Numbered from the stretch's first letter, positions 36,121-49,007 are shown. The stretch is 64,000 bases of DNA from Branchiostoma floridae (GCF_000003815.2 NC_049987.1:19564568-19628567), one strand, 5' to 3'. Notes: generated by a model not told the origin, from the letters alone. A program made the numbers and translations.

Positions 36121-36335
36121 TTCCGGAAAAAGGAAAAGGGATTCTTAAAGAACAATTGATGTATTGCTACAGGGGTAAAGTCGAGTGATTATATCAGGTC
36201 CCATAGAATTTAGTTTTGGAGAACGTTGTGACCTCCAAAGATTGCTATAATTGGGCGGTAAGTTCTCAAGCCGAGCAGTCGTGCCATGTTAACACGGGAG
36301 TTTACCACACCTGTCAAATTAATAACTCTGACATT

Positions 36336-36343
36336 TGACGTCA
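36336..36343. promoter_or_regulatory. CRE-like site upstream of the 1457-residue gene
   Basis: Full TGACGTCA palindrome 1.36 kb upstream of the ATG at 37704. Motif match only. Confidence 0.3.
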
Positions 36344-37703
36344 CAGTGAATGTCAAGATAATACAACTGAGCATGCGCTGTGACTTCAGAGCGACAACAT
36401 GATTGAAATATCAAACATCGAATCAGTTAAGTGAAAAAAATAAAACTTTCTGTTAAATTTTCATCCATACACTGCTAGAATGAGAAATCTATCACTCTGT
36501 TATATCATGACTATACTGTGATATACAGACTACCGTAATATGAGAGCAGTCCAATTTCTATTCAAGCCGTCCTACATGTATCTACATTATTAATTCATCC
36601 TATGATACCACTGGGGCCACTCTTTCAAAATGGATGCCCCATGTAAGTGCTTATAAATATACCACAGTCTGCGAGTTCGACAACCATCGTTGAAGAGGTT
36701 TTAAGCGGAAGTCTACTGAGAACATCATCCAAGTCTCCTTTTGTGACAGCAGGTTTTAGATACTGTAAAATCAAGACAAATACACGCAGGTCTTGAGACC
36801 TTACAAGAATTAGGAGGATGTCAAGGTCGTCGAAACATTTTGCAGCAGCTGTCACGTTTCGCGTTAGGTCTCTTTGATAGAAATGATAAGGGCACATTGT
36901 GAGGCTAACACCGACATGATAGTTTAAGACCGTTTCCATTCAAGTCTATGGATTTGTGATATACCACAAGGTAGTATACCCGGGTCACTGAAAATTTGGC
37001 TGTACTTTGCTGTTCTTATTCTTTAAAGTAGTATTTATGAAAATAAGTGGCTACAATACAATACTGTTGCCATTCTACGTTGATGCAACATAAATTGAAA
37101 GACCTCACAATATGCCAATTCTGTATCCTTGAGACTTTTAATTCTTCTTGCTTGAAGCCGTCTTTATGAAAAGACGCATGAGGGTGGCTATCTTCCTAGA
37201 TCCTGTGGTTTATACACACCTAATACTTAATAGGCTTCCTTTCCACAAGAGTGACTGAACAGCGACCAAAATTGACTTTGTGTAACAGTTAATTACATAA
37301 TCAGAATGAGACTCATGATGCATAGGTATGATTTCAAAGACAACAAAACACACAAAACGAATGCTAAAACCATTTTTAAGAATGAAATTCGTTGAGCAAT
37401 ACGTCTAGTTTTTGGTCTCTCATCACTCGCTCAGCGGTCGCCGCCCTAGTGTAAAAGAGGTGTAACAACCGTCTCTCCCAGTCTGGAGTTGGTCGGACGC
37501 CAATCTCGGCATTACTGTGCCGCGCGGGTGCGTGCGAACGGCTCTTTGTCGTCAGCCGAACCTATTAATCATGACCCACCCTGCGCCATTATCTATGACG
37601 TTGCCTGGGCCGCCGTTATTCCCAGCAAGCGGAGTAGAAGCGGTGTGTCGAGCGGGCGAGGAAGGGTGCCGCCATTGCCGAAGCCGTACAGACGCTGACA
37701 GCC

Positions 37704-40700
37704 ATGCTGACTGCTCTGCTTCTACAGAGGATCGTCCGCCACAAGGTGGTGGAACCCTTCCCGGAGGAGGGGACGTACCACGACCGGTGGTACCGCGACA
37801 GGCGCAGGAGACGGGCCAACGCGCAGTGGCAGCGGCGGCTGCTCAGCCCAACCCGGGGCCGAGGGAGAAAGCCGTGGTGCCCGGAGCTACCAGCACTGGT
37901 CGTGACGGACGAGAATGGCACGGAATACCGGGAAAGCTTCCCGCCTGCCAAATCTCTAGCAAGGACGAGAGAGATTTCAGAAGATAGCAGGATAGAAGAG
38001 AGTCTACATGACAGGCACTTACTACAGGTCCCAGGTAATAAGGGAGCTGAGAAGAGCCATGTGGATAGCTCGTCAGCGACAACAATACAGGGATCAGTGT
38101 CACCCAGAGAGGAAGGCGAATCACAACTAAAAGGAATGCATAAAGAAAGGCAAAGTCGACGCTTTGGCAGGAATTATGACGAAAACGAATCTTCGATCTC
38201 TGCAGGTCAAGGTGAGAAGGCTGACAGGCGGAACAACACAGCGCGGGAGAACGCATATAACGACGGCTATCGTCTGCGCCACACGTCAATCAACGCCTCA
38301 TCCAAGCAGAGCCCGGGATCTCACAATGAAGAACGCAACGCATACACCGAAACATCCTCTACTGATCGACAAACTCAACGCTCTGAGGGGCGTTACGTGG
38401 GCGAGAAGGCTGTATATTCGAACGGTCAGCGTGGCAGAACAGAAGAGCGGGAAATCTTAGCGCGGGAGAACGGTCATGGAGACGAATATCGCCCGCTTCA
38501 AACGTCAATCAACGCAACGTCGAGGCACAAGACTTTGTCAACCACTAAGGAACGACAGGTGCGAGGCTTTGACAAGCGATATGCTGAAGAAGAATCCGTG
38601 TTGTCAGTGGGTCAAGAGGACAAAGCCGATGCGCGGGAAAATAATGATGGCCACGAGTATCGTCTGCGTCACACGTCAGTCACTCCAGCAACAAGGCACG
38701 GCACGGAGTCAATCAGTGAGGAAAGAAAATCATACACAAATGTGTCATCTTTTGAAAGGCAGGACCAACGCGTTGACAGGAGATATAGAGAAGAGAAACA
38801 TGTGGTTTCTAAAGTTCAAGGGCACAAAGATGGTGGACAGCAAAACACGAGGCACGAAAACAGTCATGACGACAAATATCGTTATGTCCATACAACATAC
38901 AGACACAGCACTGAGTCTAGGAGCGAAGAAGGCAAAACAGACCTGGAAACGTCTTCCCATGAAATACAAGAGGAAGGCTATGTGGAAGAAGAATTTGTGC
39001 CCTCAAATGGCCAAGGGGACTACATCGTCAAAGAGCCCGGCATAGTACAGGACCACAATCATGGCGGCGAATATAGGTCGCATCACTCAACATCAAGGCA
39101 CAGCACGGGGGTATTTAGCGAAGAACATAGATTATACCACGAAACATCCTACAAAAGGCAAGAGCAACGCTTTAACAGGTACCATGTGGAAGCAGAATTC
39201 CGGTCAGGGAATAGTCAAGGGGACGACACCACCAAAGACCTCGAAGGTGTACAGAACAACAATCATGGCGACGAATATCGGTCGCATCACTCGACATCAA
39301 GGCATAGCACGGCGGAGTCACTGAGTGAAGAGCATAGCTCAGTCCAGGATACATTCTATGAAAAGCAAGGACAGCGCTTTGATAAGCACTATGGGGAAGA
39401 GGAATTCCGGTCGGTGAATAATGAAGTGGACGACACCATCAAAGGCCTCGAAGGAGTACAGAACAGCAATCATGCTGACGAATATCGGTCGCATCACTCG
39501 ACATCAAGGCACAGCACGTCGGGTGCACTGCGTGAAAAGCATATCTTAATCCAAGAAACATCCTATGAAAAGCAAGGGCAGTGTTTTAACAGGCACCACG
39601 AGGAAGAGGAATTCCGGCCTGTGAATAATCAAAGGGACGACACCCTCGAAGAGCCCAAAGCATTACATAACAACAATTATGGTGACGAATATCCGTCACG
39701 TGCACCTCCTTCGACATACAAGCAAAGCACGGTTTCTCAGAGCGAAGATGGCAAATCAGACCTGAGCACACACTCCTATGAGAAGCAAGGGCAACGTTTT
39801 GACAGGCGCGATGTTGAAGACGAACTTGTACCCTCGGTCGGGCGCGGCCGAGGGGACCACACAGAGCCCGAAATCATAGCGCAGAGCAACAGCTATGGCG
39901 ACGAGTACCGTACACGTCAATCCGCATCTATTCACAGCACCATGTCAATGAATGAAGAACACACATCATACCTGGAACCCTCCTTCTACGAAAGGCAAGG
40001 GGAGCGCCTTGATCATGACAGGCATTATGCGACAGAAAGGTTTGTCCCTACTGTGTATCAAGGTGAGCCTTGTGCATTTTGTGGAGCAGGTTATAAGGGA
40101 ATCGTAGCGCGGGAGAACAGCAATGGCGACGGGTATCGTCAGCGTCAAACGTCGATCAGAACGATAGCAAAACAGATCAAGGAGTGCCTCGATGAAATCA
40201 GCAAGTTACGAGCAGAATCCTATTCTATAAGACGACAAGAGCGACGCTTCGACTGGAACTACGTGGAAAAAGACTCAGTACAATCTAAGAGTCAAAGGTA
40301 CAAAGCTGAAGAGCGAGAATACAATCATGTCGAAGAATTTTGTCCTCGTTACACACCAACCAACGCATATGGCCAAGAATTCAACGAAAATGTTTCCCAT
40401 GGGAAGGATACAGGGACGAGGAATGTTTCGGAGGGCGGTGCGGCAGAAGAGAGTGCTGTTTATGAAGATTTACTTCTAGCCCAAGGCAACCAAAGAAGGA
40501 AGACTTATGTAACATCAAATAGCTCATCCACGATATCACACCACAGCACGGTGTCAGTGGACGAAGAACGCAAGACATACATTGATGAAAGGCAGAAAGA
40601 AAGGTTCTACGTCAAACCGGAATCTGTGCCCTCTGGAGGTCAAGGAGACAAAGATGGCGGACGGGAAAACAATCATGGCGACAGGTATCATCTGCAGCAC

Positions 40701-42077
40701 ACGCCAATCAGTACAATATCAGAGAAGAGCGCAGTGTCACCCACTGAAGAAAGCAGGGCATACATTGAAGAGTCTTCTATTGAAAGGCAAAGCTGTCGTC
40801 ATGACAGACAATACGTGGAACAGGAAGAATCTTGGCACTCGAAGTGCCAACATGGCAGCGCTGTCGAGTGGGGGGACCTAGCGCGGGAAAACAAGCATGA
40901 CAACAAAAGTCGTCTGCGCCGTATGCCAATCAAAGTCGCCCTGAGAGAGGTCTACACAGACAAGTGGCGCCAATATATGAATGTGTGCCAGGAGCCTGGT
41001 GTTGTGAAAACAGATTCTGACGAAGAGTCGACCCACACGAGACAGAAAGAGGACGGAACCTACGTGTCACAGAGAACGATAAAGCTGAGAAAGGCGAGCG
41101 GCGATGCGTGGCGAGAACAACAGCCCGAGGCGATCTATGGTGAAACTTCAGTTGAAGGGGGCGGGGTGAGAGAGTACGCAGTCACAGGCCGTGACCCAAG
41201 GTACAGTAGCGTCTTCGAAGACAATGTCGGAGAAGACGAAGGTGCCTGGCGAGGAACCGAAGAATCAAGGCACAGAAGTGTCTTTGAAGACGGTCATGGA
41301 GAACACGAAGAGAGGAATTCGTTCTTTGAGGAGTGGAGTTCGCTGAGATACACCGACGAGGCGGCCACCGACTTTGCGGAGTGGTCGTGGCTCTTAACCA
41401 TGGACCCCCGGGCGAGAGAAGACGTGTCAGAAGACGGCGAAACGTCTTATAACAGCGCCGACTACCTTGCTAAACGCCAACAGCGCTTGATGGACCTTGT
41501 AGACGGTTTCGACGAAGAACAACTCTCGAGGCTTGAATGGTTCCTGAGACAAATGTGCCATTTAGAGGAAGACCTCCACCAATCCCTCGACAAGCGCTCC
41601 TTCGACTTTAGCGAGTTCCGTGCAGATCTTGAGTTCGTGGCGCGTACCTACTTCGACATCGAGCTACGAGATCTGGAACTGCGGTCCACAGAAAGTCACA
41701 ACGACTTCATTTCTGACGAGGAATCCGCCAGCGACTTGGAAACGATCCCTGAATCCGACCACGAGTACGATGCCGACGACGACGGCTACGAAATGAGCCC
41801 CTCGCCCGCCCCGCTGACGAGCAGCCGTGTGGATCTACACAACATCACCACGACAAAGGGACTGAAGAGGTGGGACAGTCGCGACAGCGCTATCGGCTCG
41901 TCCGTCGGCGGCACGCTCCGGAGCTGGAGCAGCCAGTCCACCGTGGACGGCACGTCGGAAACTTCGGGCTTCCGGCTGAGCCTGGACTCGGACGTCTTCT
42001 ACTTTGGCGACATGAGCAAGTACGGACGGAAATCGTTCGGTAGCACGCCGTACCTGTCACGGGAGTCCTACTGCTGA
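37704..42077 (+). CDS. 1457-residue repeat protein of unknown family
   Basis: One uninterrupted frame from an ATG to TGA. The N terminus (about 1-100) is basic (RDRRRRRANAQWQRR). From about residue 180 to 1075 there are about 13 imperfect repeats of roughly 68 residues, recognisable by N-H-G-D-E-Y-R, then SRHST, EERxxYxETS, ERQxQRFDRxYVEEE and QGD; the adjacent units at about 39061, 39263 and 39467 are most alike. The C-terminal part (about 1200-1457) is acidic and non-repetitive, with EEWSSLRY, a predicted helical stretch ADYLAKRQQRLMDLVDGFDE and a Ser-rich end. There are no signal peptide, membrane segments or known catalytic motifs. The single Cys-pair motif CAFCGAG interrupts one repeat. 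Not recognised; probably a lineage-specific disordered or fibrous intracellular protein. Codon choice and unbroken length argue strongly for a real gene. Confidence 0.8.
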   Translation: MLTALLLQRIVRHKVVEPFPEEGTYHDRWYRDRRRRRANAQWQRRLLSPTRGRGRKPWCPELPALVVTDENGTEYRESFPPAKSLARTREISEDSRIEESLHDRHLLQVPGNKGAEKSHVDSSSATTIQGSVSPREEGESQLKGMHKERQSRRFGRNYDENESSISAGQGEKADRRNNTARENAYNDGYRLRHTSINASSKQSPGSHNEERNAYTETSSTDRQTQRSEGRYVGEKAVYSNGQRGRTEEREILARENGHGDEYRPLQTSINATSRHKTLSTTKERQVRGFDKRYAEEESVLSVGQEDKADARENNDGHEYRLRHTSVTPATRHGTESISEERKSYTNVSSFERQDQRVDRRYREEKHVVSKVQGHKDGGQQNTRHENSHDDKYRYVHTTYRHSTESRSEEGKTDLETSSHEIQEEGYVEEEFVPSNGQGDYIVKEPGIVQDHNHGGEYRSHHSTSRHSTGVFSEEHRLYHETSYKRQEQRFNRYHVEAEFRSGNSQGDDTTKDLEGVQNNNHGDEYRSHHSTSRHSTAESLSEEHSSVQDTFYEKQGQRFDKHYGEEEFRSVNNEVDDTIKGLEGVQNSNHADEYRSHHSTSRHSTSGALREKHILIQETSYEKQGQCFNRHHEEEEFRPVNNQRDDTLEEPKALHNNNYGDEYPSRAPPSTYKQSTVSQSEDGKSDLSTHSYEKQGQRFDRRDVEDELVPSVGRGRGDHTEPEIIAQSNSYGDEYRTRQSASIHSTMSMNEEHTSYLEPSFYERQGERLDHDRHYATERFVPTVYQGEPCAFCGAGYKGIVARENSNGDGYRQRQTSIRTIAKQIKECLDEISKLRAESYSIRRQERRFDWNYVEKDSVQSKSQRYKAEEREYNHVEEFCPRYTPTNAYGQEFNENVSHGKDTGTRNVSEGGAAEESAVYEDLLLAQGNQRRKTYVTSNSSSTISHHSTVSVDEERKTYIDERQKERFYVKPESVPSGGQGDKDGGRENNHGDRYHLQHTPISTISEKSAVSPTEESRAYIEESSIERQSCRHDRQYVEQEESWHSKCQHGSAVEWGDLARENKHDNKSRLRRMPIKVALREVYTDKWRQYMNVCQEPGVVKTDSDEESTHTRQKEDGTYVSQRTIKLRKASGDAWREQQPEAIYGETSVEGGGVREYAVTGRDPRYSSVFEDNVGEDEGAWRGTEESRHRSVFEDGHGEHEERNSFFEEWSSLRYTDEAATDFAEWSWLLTMDPRAREDVSEDGETSYNSADYLAKRQQRLMDLVDGFDEEQLSRLEWFLRQMCHLEEDLHQSLDKRSFDFSEFRADLEFVARTYFDIELRDLELRSTESHNDFISDEESASDLETIPESDHEYDADDDGYEMSPSPAPLTSSRVDLHNITTTKGLKRWDSRDSAIGSSVGGTLRSWSSQSTVDGTSETSGFRLSLDSDVFYFGDMSKYGRKSFGSTPYLSRESYC

Positions 42078-44380
42078 AGGCATGGACACAAACAAACAAA
42101 CAAACAAACAAACAAACAGACAAACAGACAAAAAACCGGACTGTGTATGACACTGTGTCCCTCCAAGCATATTTTATACACATCTTCATTAACTGTAGGA
42201 TTCTATTGAGTCACAGTAGCTACGAAGGAAAGGTAGGGCTTGGTTACATTACAGATAATAGCATATGAAATTCATGAATTTATATATCATATTAAATGAC
42301 CATGGAACTTAGATACATACATGCTTACAATTAAATTATGTATAGATGTTCGCCTGTTCATCTAAACGCAAAAGATGGAAAAATTTGCATTCTAGTAGGT
42401 AAACAGAAGACTTATTTTAGAATATGTAGAGAACTATGGTAAAATCATAATTTATGCGTAAATGTGTTTTTTGTTGTTGTCATAGGTTATACATGTAATC
42501 TATATAATAGCAGGTCTGACTATTTTATGTGTGTAATGTTGCATCTAACGGACCATCGTGGGAAAACAGCTATCATGTTACGACCAACACAATAATCATC
42601 ATAAAGGTTCGAAATTATTCGCATAATAGATATTGATGGTGTCTAGTATACCAACAATGCTGTTGAGTTAAACTTTAAAAAAAAAAAACACTTAGTTTGC
42701 ATATATCTATATCCCCACAGACAACAACAAGTTTCGTTCTTGAATCTTAATCATAGAACACTGTGGTGTGATCATATTCAATGTTGTCACTCCGCATAGG
42801 CCATGTCACAGGTCTTATTTATGTACGCTACATGTGTAATGTTGCGTTTCACTGACCATCGGCCCAAACACACAGGGCGTGGGAAAGGAATTAAATGGTT
42901 CGGGTCTGTGGAATAAACATCGAATGTAAATTCTTAAGATAATTATCAGCGCAATTTATTCTACGGATTCAATAGATGTAGGTTAACGTTTGTGCAAATC
43001 TTTTGGGGCCAATGCAATTTGTATGGAACCGTTTTGTAATCATTTAGTTGAAGGTTCAATATATGTAATAGAAGGCAAATATAAAATATCTAATTTCCTA
43101 TCAGATCATTTCTTAGTAAGTTGAGTCAACACTTTATAATTGCATACCAGTATTTGCCCCAAACAAACATGTTTATAACTGCAAACTTTCAAACTAGCAT
43201 GCTGTTATTTAGAACAGGAGGGTCTAGTTTGAGATGGTATTAAAAACGTAGCAGTCCTTGTACAGGTTGCTTTTGCACAGTTTACGAACACCAGAAGTAT
43301 GAAACATAATGATCAAAACATGCAGAATAAAAGCTCTACATACTATTCACATGAAGGTTTTGATGTCCAGAATATTTCCAATATAGGGGCCGAAATGCTA
43401 CATAATGGGCCTTTCTTTAGTATGTAGTTGAGACTTACTGAAAGAGTTGTAGATGGTTCCTTTGTCTGTGTAATGTGGTGGTTAACTGACTATTCATTTC
43501 AAATAAACCTGGGTCGTGGGAAAACAATTAAATGGTTTAGGTTTGCAGAATAATCACTGGGAGTAAAGAGTCTTAAATTTTCAAGTCGACCTGTTTTCAA
43601 TGAAGTGGTTCGACTGATAGCGTGCAACAATCTCGTAACTCAACTGGCGGCCATTTTGCTTGACACGATGGAAACTTAAGGTAGCAGAACAAAGGTTTTC
43701 AACCTATGGGGATTTTTATAGTTAAGGGCCACAAGATGACTGGCTTCGGAACGGAAAAAAGTATAGCAGGGCCCACTTTAGGAATGCCAAAAATGGATAT
43801 GTTCAAGTTCAGGGTAGAAGCCACAAAATATTTTTTTTAATCCTTCGCCTTCTCACGCCCACTATGAAACGCCGCTCTGCGGAGTTCACATAACTGCAGC
43901 CGGCTCACACTAGAAAGGCAGTTGCGTAATGGGGGGCATTTATACACGAAATAGACATCTTTCACCAACCAAATCATAAAGTCTCAGAGTCGACACCTTC
44001 CATGACCACGCAGCACAGTTTATATCTGGCTGCCTCTCAAATAAGGCTTTTTACCTCTCCTTCGACAAGTTTATCCGTACCACTTTATGTACCCGCGTTT
44101 TAGACCCGGGAATCGCGCATAGATAGTGTGTTCTGCTACCTCAAGTCATCTAATTAGGATATGTCATTCGTCCCAACAAACGCATTGGATAGATCTGAAG
44201 AACATTCTTCTTACCAGACGGCGATACACGAAGTGCACGTTTCCAATCTCAAGCAATCTTTAGAAAACGCAATATACCAGCCATACATCGTTTACACCAG
44301 TTACACAAGACGATGCCCCCCTCCCCACACATATAGATCATAGCATACTAGTAGTGTCCATTGCGCCGTGACCCATGCTG
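42078..44380. other. Non-coding region after the repeat-protein gene
   Basis: An (AAAC)n run at 42090-42125 follows the stop codon. AATAAA hexamers at 42912 and about 43326 could be poly(A) signals. No exons recognised. Confidence 0.4.
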
Positions 44381-44424
44381 CCCTATAAGTAATGCAACTA
44401 AAAGAGGTTGATTCATTGCTCATT

Positions 44425-44530
44425 GCCATCATCATCATCATCATCATCATCATCATACCACCATCATCATCATACCACCATCATCACCATCATTATTACC
44501 ACCATCATCATCATCATCATCATTATGTTA
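44425..44530. repeat. (ATC)n microsatellite
   Basis: Imperfect ATC/ACC trinucleotides over about 100 bp. A similar run occurs at 48018-48065 in the equivalent position of a second array unit. Confidence 0.9.
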
Positions 44531-44732
44531 TTTATTGCAGAATTGTCCGGCACCAGTTCATGTCGGTGGCGCTCATATGTATACATGATTTTCTTTAAAA
44601 AGAAAGCATAGGGCAGTGCTTAGTTAGACAAAGTACACAATCGGGTCATGACTTGGCATATGTGCTGAAACATCTACTTATGACTGTGTCACTTATATAC
44701 GAGTCTTTACAGCTTTTGTTCAAATATTCTAC

Positions 44733-44795
44733 CCCCCCCCCCCCCCACACACACACACACCACACACACACACACACGTACACACACACACAAAC
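44733..44795. repeat. Poly-C and (AC)n run
   Basis: About 15 C followed by AC dinucleotides. Confidence 0.95.
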
Positions 44796-45454
44796 ACAAC
44801 AGATCAAGAGAGGGGTTGGTGAGGCCGTGAGGATATACAATTAACAACTGAGGCTGTTTCGAACCCGCATTTGTCAGCTTGATCTCTGTCTCCTATCGGA
44901 CGAGTCAGCCTTCACTTACAAATGATTGGTGCTAGTTGAGATGGTGTTTCTGACCGGTGGGGACCCCGCAATAACTTGTTGATCTGAGCAGTGATGCGAA
45001 GAAAAATGTCTTTGATTGGTTTTATTTTTAGACTCCTAGTGTGGTGCATGATATACAACTAAGGCTGTTTCCAACCAGAGTTTGTCATCTCAGTCACTAT
45101 CTCCAATCGGATCCTTGGTCAGATGATGTTTCTGACCGGTGATTACCCCAAAATATCCTGTTCATCTGAGCAGTGATGCGAAGAACAGCTTCTTTGACTG
45201 GTTTTATTCATAGACTCCTAGTGGGGTCCAAAGATATGTATGTCGCTAGAGCCGCTAGGCAATCTGTGTTATGTATAGGGTGAAGGGGTTAATTGTTTCT
45301 GACCGTGATGACCCCACAATATCTTGTTGTATATTTGAGCAGTGATGTGAAGAAAGATTTATTTCATTCTCTTCGCCAATGGCGAATGAGTATGTTTTTG
45401 CCGAATTGTCTCTGTATGTAGGTCAACAACATATAAGTCGAGAAATTGTGGATG

Positions 45455-46000
45455 GAACTTTTTGATTTTTTGTAGGTGTGTAGCGGTTGTCTAAAGGCAT
45501 GCCTAGTTTGAAAATGGTTTACCTGGCGTTTTCCTACGGTACAGCAGCAAGCTTTGTATTTTTTCGAGGTTTGTTTCAGGAAGCATAAGTCAAAATGCAG
45601 CTGGGCGATTTCTACGATATTTGGTAGGTGAGTAGCGGTTGTGTAAAGGATTGTCATGTGCGAAAATGGTTTAGCTAGCTTTTACCTATGGTGCTATAGC
45701 TGGCTTTGTATGTAAGTGCGTTTGTCTGTATGCAAGATAACTCAAGATGCTTTTGATGAATGCTAATGATATTTTGTTGATAGGTAGGGGACACAGAAAG
45801 GAAGGTCAAGTTCGATAATGGGCCTCCTGGCGACTTGTTTTGGTACTGCAAGTGAGCGTCAAAGCTTGCGCCAAAATTTTCCAGAAGTGCCAGGTTCATG
45901 ATTTTTTAGTGGTGGATAGCTGTTGGGACTAGGAGTGAATGGTGTAATTTTGGGCCCCCTACCAGCTTGTTTGGAACTGCTGTGGGTCTTATAGTTCGTA
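45455..46000. repeat. Second repeat family inside the array, about 140-bp unit
   Basis: About four diverged copies begin near 45465, 45608, 45763 and 45900. They share a gattttttg-like start, gtaggtgtgtagcggttg, then gaaaatggtttacctggc or a decayed equivalent, then a tactgc/tacagcag block. Confidence 0.55.
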
Positions 46001-49000
46001 ACTTTTAAGAAGGATAACTCCAGAGGAGATTGTTGGATAGTTTTTGCTTTTGGTATGTGGTTACTTTGGGTGATAATGAACATAATGAGATGCAAATTAT
46101 ATAAATCACTATCTATTTGATATAATTACTTAGGGGAACTTCTATATAGGTTAAAAATATACTTGTGACGGAGTCACCCGAAAGAACTTGAATCGGCCCA
46201 TAGATGTCTAAAAATAGAGAAAAAGTAGGTCAAGACAGGCTGTCTTGACAAGCATAAAATTCTGATTGACCAGGGATGCTACCCGAGGTCATCTTTGGTC
46301 ACAGTCCAAGGCCCCCTAAAATCAATACTATTCGGCCAGGCAGGTCAGTTTGGCGGTAGAGTCTGATTTTAACAAAACACTATGAAAGTTGTGCTGGAAA
46401 GTATCACAACATTGTACATCATTTCCTTGTCACCAGTTCGCCGAGAAGGTTATGTGGGGCATTTGTGGGTTTGTGAGGAACATACGTTCATGCAGTCATT
46501 TGCTATTGGGGTAGGTACTATTTAGTAATACATGATAAGACGTTAAAGTCTTAATAAAGGCATGATTATTTGGCGAAGAGATGTGTTCGTCGAACTCTAG
46601 TTGATTTTATTTTTAGATTCCAATCGGGATTCCAAAGATTTTTCAATAGATAGAGCCACCGGGCAATCTGTGTTTATAGGACAAAGGGATGCTGTTTCTG
46701 ACCGTTCATGACCCCACAATATCTTGTTGATCCGAGCAGTGATCCTGCATATTTTCTCTGTGAAGGAAGCAGTGCTATCTGCCTTTGCCTATGTGCTGCA
46801 TCAAGTATCAAGTTACGACTATGTCTGCACATAGTACTAGTCTTTACAGCTCTTGTTCAAGTAATCTACGTTCGTTAACCATCTCAACAAATTCCTATTG
46901 GATGAGACAGTTAATGCTCTCAATTTTCGGTGAGAGTGACTTTAATTATTTAAAGAGCGGACATATGATGTTTTTTTGACCGGTGATGACCCCACAATAT
47001 CTTGTTGACCTGAGCAGTGATGCGAAGGAATAGTTTTTGATTGGTTTTATATTTTAGACTCCTAGTGTAGTCCAAAGCATTGTTTGTAGCTAGAGTCACC
47101 GGGCAATCTGTGTTGATAGGACAAAGGGATGATGTTTCTGACCGGTGATGACCCCACAATATCTATTATCTTGTTGATCTGAGCAGTGATTCCGCATATG
47201 TTCTATGCAAAGGAAGTCAATGGTAGTGCTTGGCTTTACATATGTGCTGAAGCATCAAGTTATGATCTCTGCACATAATACTAGTCTTTACAGCCCTTGT
47301 TCAAGTATTCTGCGTTCGTTAACCAACAAATCAAGACAGGAATGTGTGATTGGGAGGGACATGACATACAACCCGAGTTTGTCAGCTCGGTCTCTGTATG
47401 CTATTCTATGAGCCAGCCTTCTAGTTCTCAGATGTTTCATGTTACGGACTTTATAGGACAAAGGCATGTTTTTTTCTGACCGATGATGATCCCACAATAT
47501 CTTGTTGATCTGAGCAGTAATTCCACATCTTTTCTCTGATTGGCAGTGCTATTTGACGTCTTGGCTTTGTATATGTGCTGGAGTATCAAGTTATGACTGC
47601 ACATAATACTAAGTCCTTATAGTTCTTGTTCGAGTAATCTACAAAAAAGCAGTGATGCGAAAAAAGCTTGTTTGAAAATAAAGATTTAAAATAAAAGACG
47701 GCTGTCAACAACTTTGACAATGTATCGTAAGTTATATCTTGTTGATTTATATAGTTTAGTAAGTTATTAGGTTATTTAAGGGAGACAATGTCATCTCGAT
47801 CCGTTTTGTCTCACCCTCTATCATACATGCATCAACATTGAACATATAGACAATGATTAAACATTGCGCTGTGACGCATGTTGACCTGTAAATAGGCTTA
47901 GTAGCGCAAGTAAAAGATGTTGATCAATTGCTCAAATTTCTAGGGACAAGAAGACATAAAAGTCCCAATTAAGTCGTAAATTTGTGAACAGTTTTCTGAC
48001 GACAACGAGGAGAGGGTCATCATCATCATCATTTTCATCATCTTTATCATCATCATCATCATTATGATGTTTATTACATAATTCTTCAAATGTAGTTATT
48101 TGACAAACTCCACAATCGGGTCATGGATTTGAAAATGTATGTATCAATTGGAAGGTATGACACTGTCTGTACATTTACAGCTCTTGTTCAAGTATACTAC
48201 ATTCTCTAACACTTCCCAACAAACCAAGAGGGGGATGGGCAGATACTCTAGCTATTGATGCTGTTTTCAACACGAGTTTGTTACTCGTATATCGGTCTCT
48301 AGACTCCTATTGGATAATTCAGTCTTCACTCTCAAATATTTGGTGCTAGTGACTCTATAGGACAAAAGGATGGTGTTTCTGACCGGTGGTGACCCCACAA
48401 CATCTTGTTCATCTGAGCAGTGATGCGAAGAAAAATTTCTTCGATTGGTTTTATTTTTAGACTCCTATTGTAGTCCAAAGATTTGTCTAACTAGAGCCAC
48501 CGGGCAATCTGTGTTTACGGTTAAAGGTTTATCTGACTGATTATATGCCTAATGACAAGCTCTAATCTATTGTAACTAAGCCAGTGATGGAAAAGAAAAA
48601 GTCTCTTTGTTCGGTTTTATTTTTAGATCAAGAATTAGATTAAAGTAGAGGTACTGGACCATTTAGGTTTGCAGGTGTGTGCATGTATTACGCTAGATAT
48701 ATAATGCACACAAGACACTCTTTGCATTCAGTCTACTTAGCTGCTCACAGATAATTAAAATGGACAAGTAAAGAAACAGGTACAGTTGGAGCCGATTGGC
48801 AATTTTGGTCGAGATGTTAACAAAATTTCTGACAGCCATATATATGCCCCAAGGGGAAGATTTTGATTAGACAACAATCTTCAGTCACACTTTTCTAGAT
48901 CCTCTTTATTTTATTGTCGGAGTAAAGAGCCCTAACGGCTTATGTTTGGTATCTTAATAATGTTCTACTAGCCATATATTACATGCGTTACCTGTATTGA

Positions 49001-49007
49001 AGTACTA

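Larger units (their letters stand above)
32968..37703. other. Intergenic region between the two large-exon genes
   Basis: Holds the MITE and microsatellites listed separately, and otherwise AT-rich sequence without recognisable exons. A run of GC-richer sequence from about 37430 to the ATG at 37704 probably contains the promoter and leader of the downstream gene. Confidence 0.4.
44380..48600. repeat. Decayed direct-repeat array, unit up to about 740 bp
   Basis: The core gtttctgaccg-gtgatgaccccacaat then cttgttgatctgagcagtga recurs at about 44945, 45127, 45294, 46692, 46972, 47131, 47470 and 48372. Linked blocks in the same order are tatttttagactcctagtg, gccaccgggcaatctgtgtt, cataatactagtctttacag and cttgttcaagta. 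Two long copies, about 44380-45100 and 47920-48600, both begin with an ATC microsatellite. No reading frame is shared, so this is non-coding. It may be a tandemly amplified transposon or a local satellite. Confidence 0.8.

Noticed and set aside
37517-37987. 156-codon frame overlapping the start of the 1457-residue gene
   Set aside because: Out-of-frame shadow in GC-rich sequence; no motif, and it overlaps the stronger frame.
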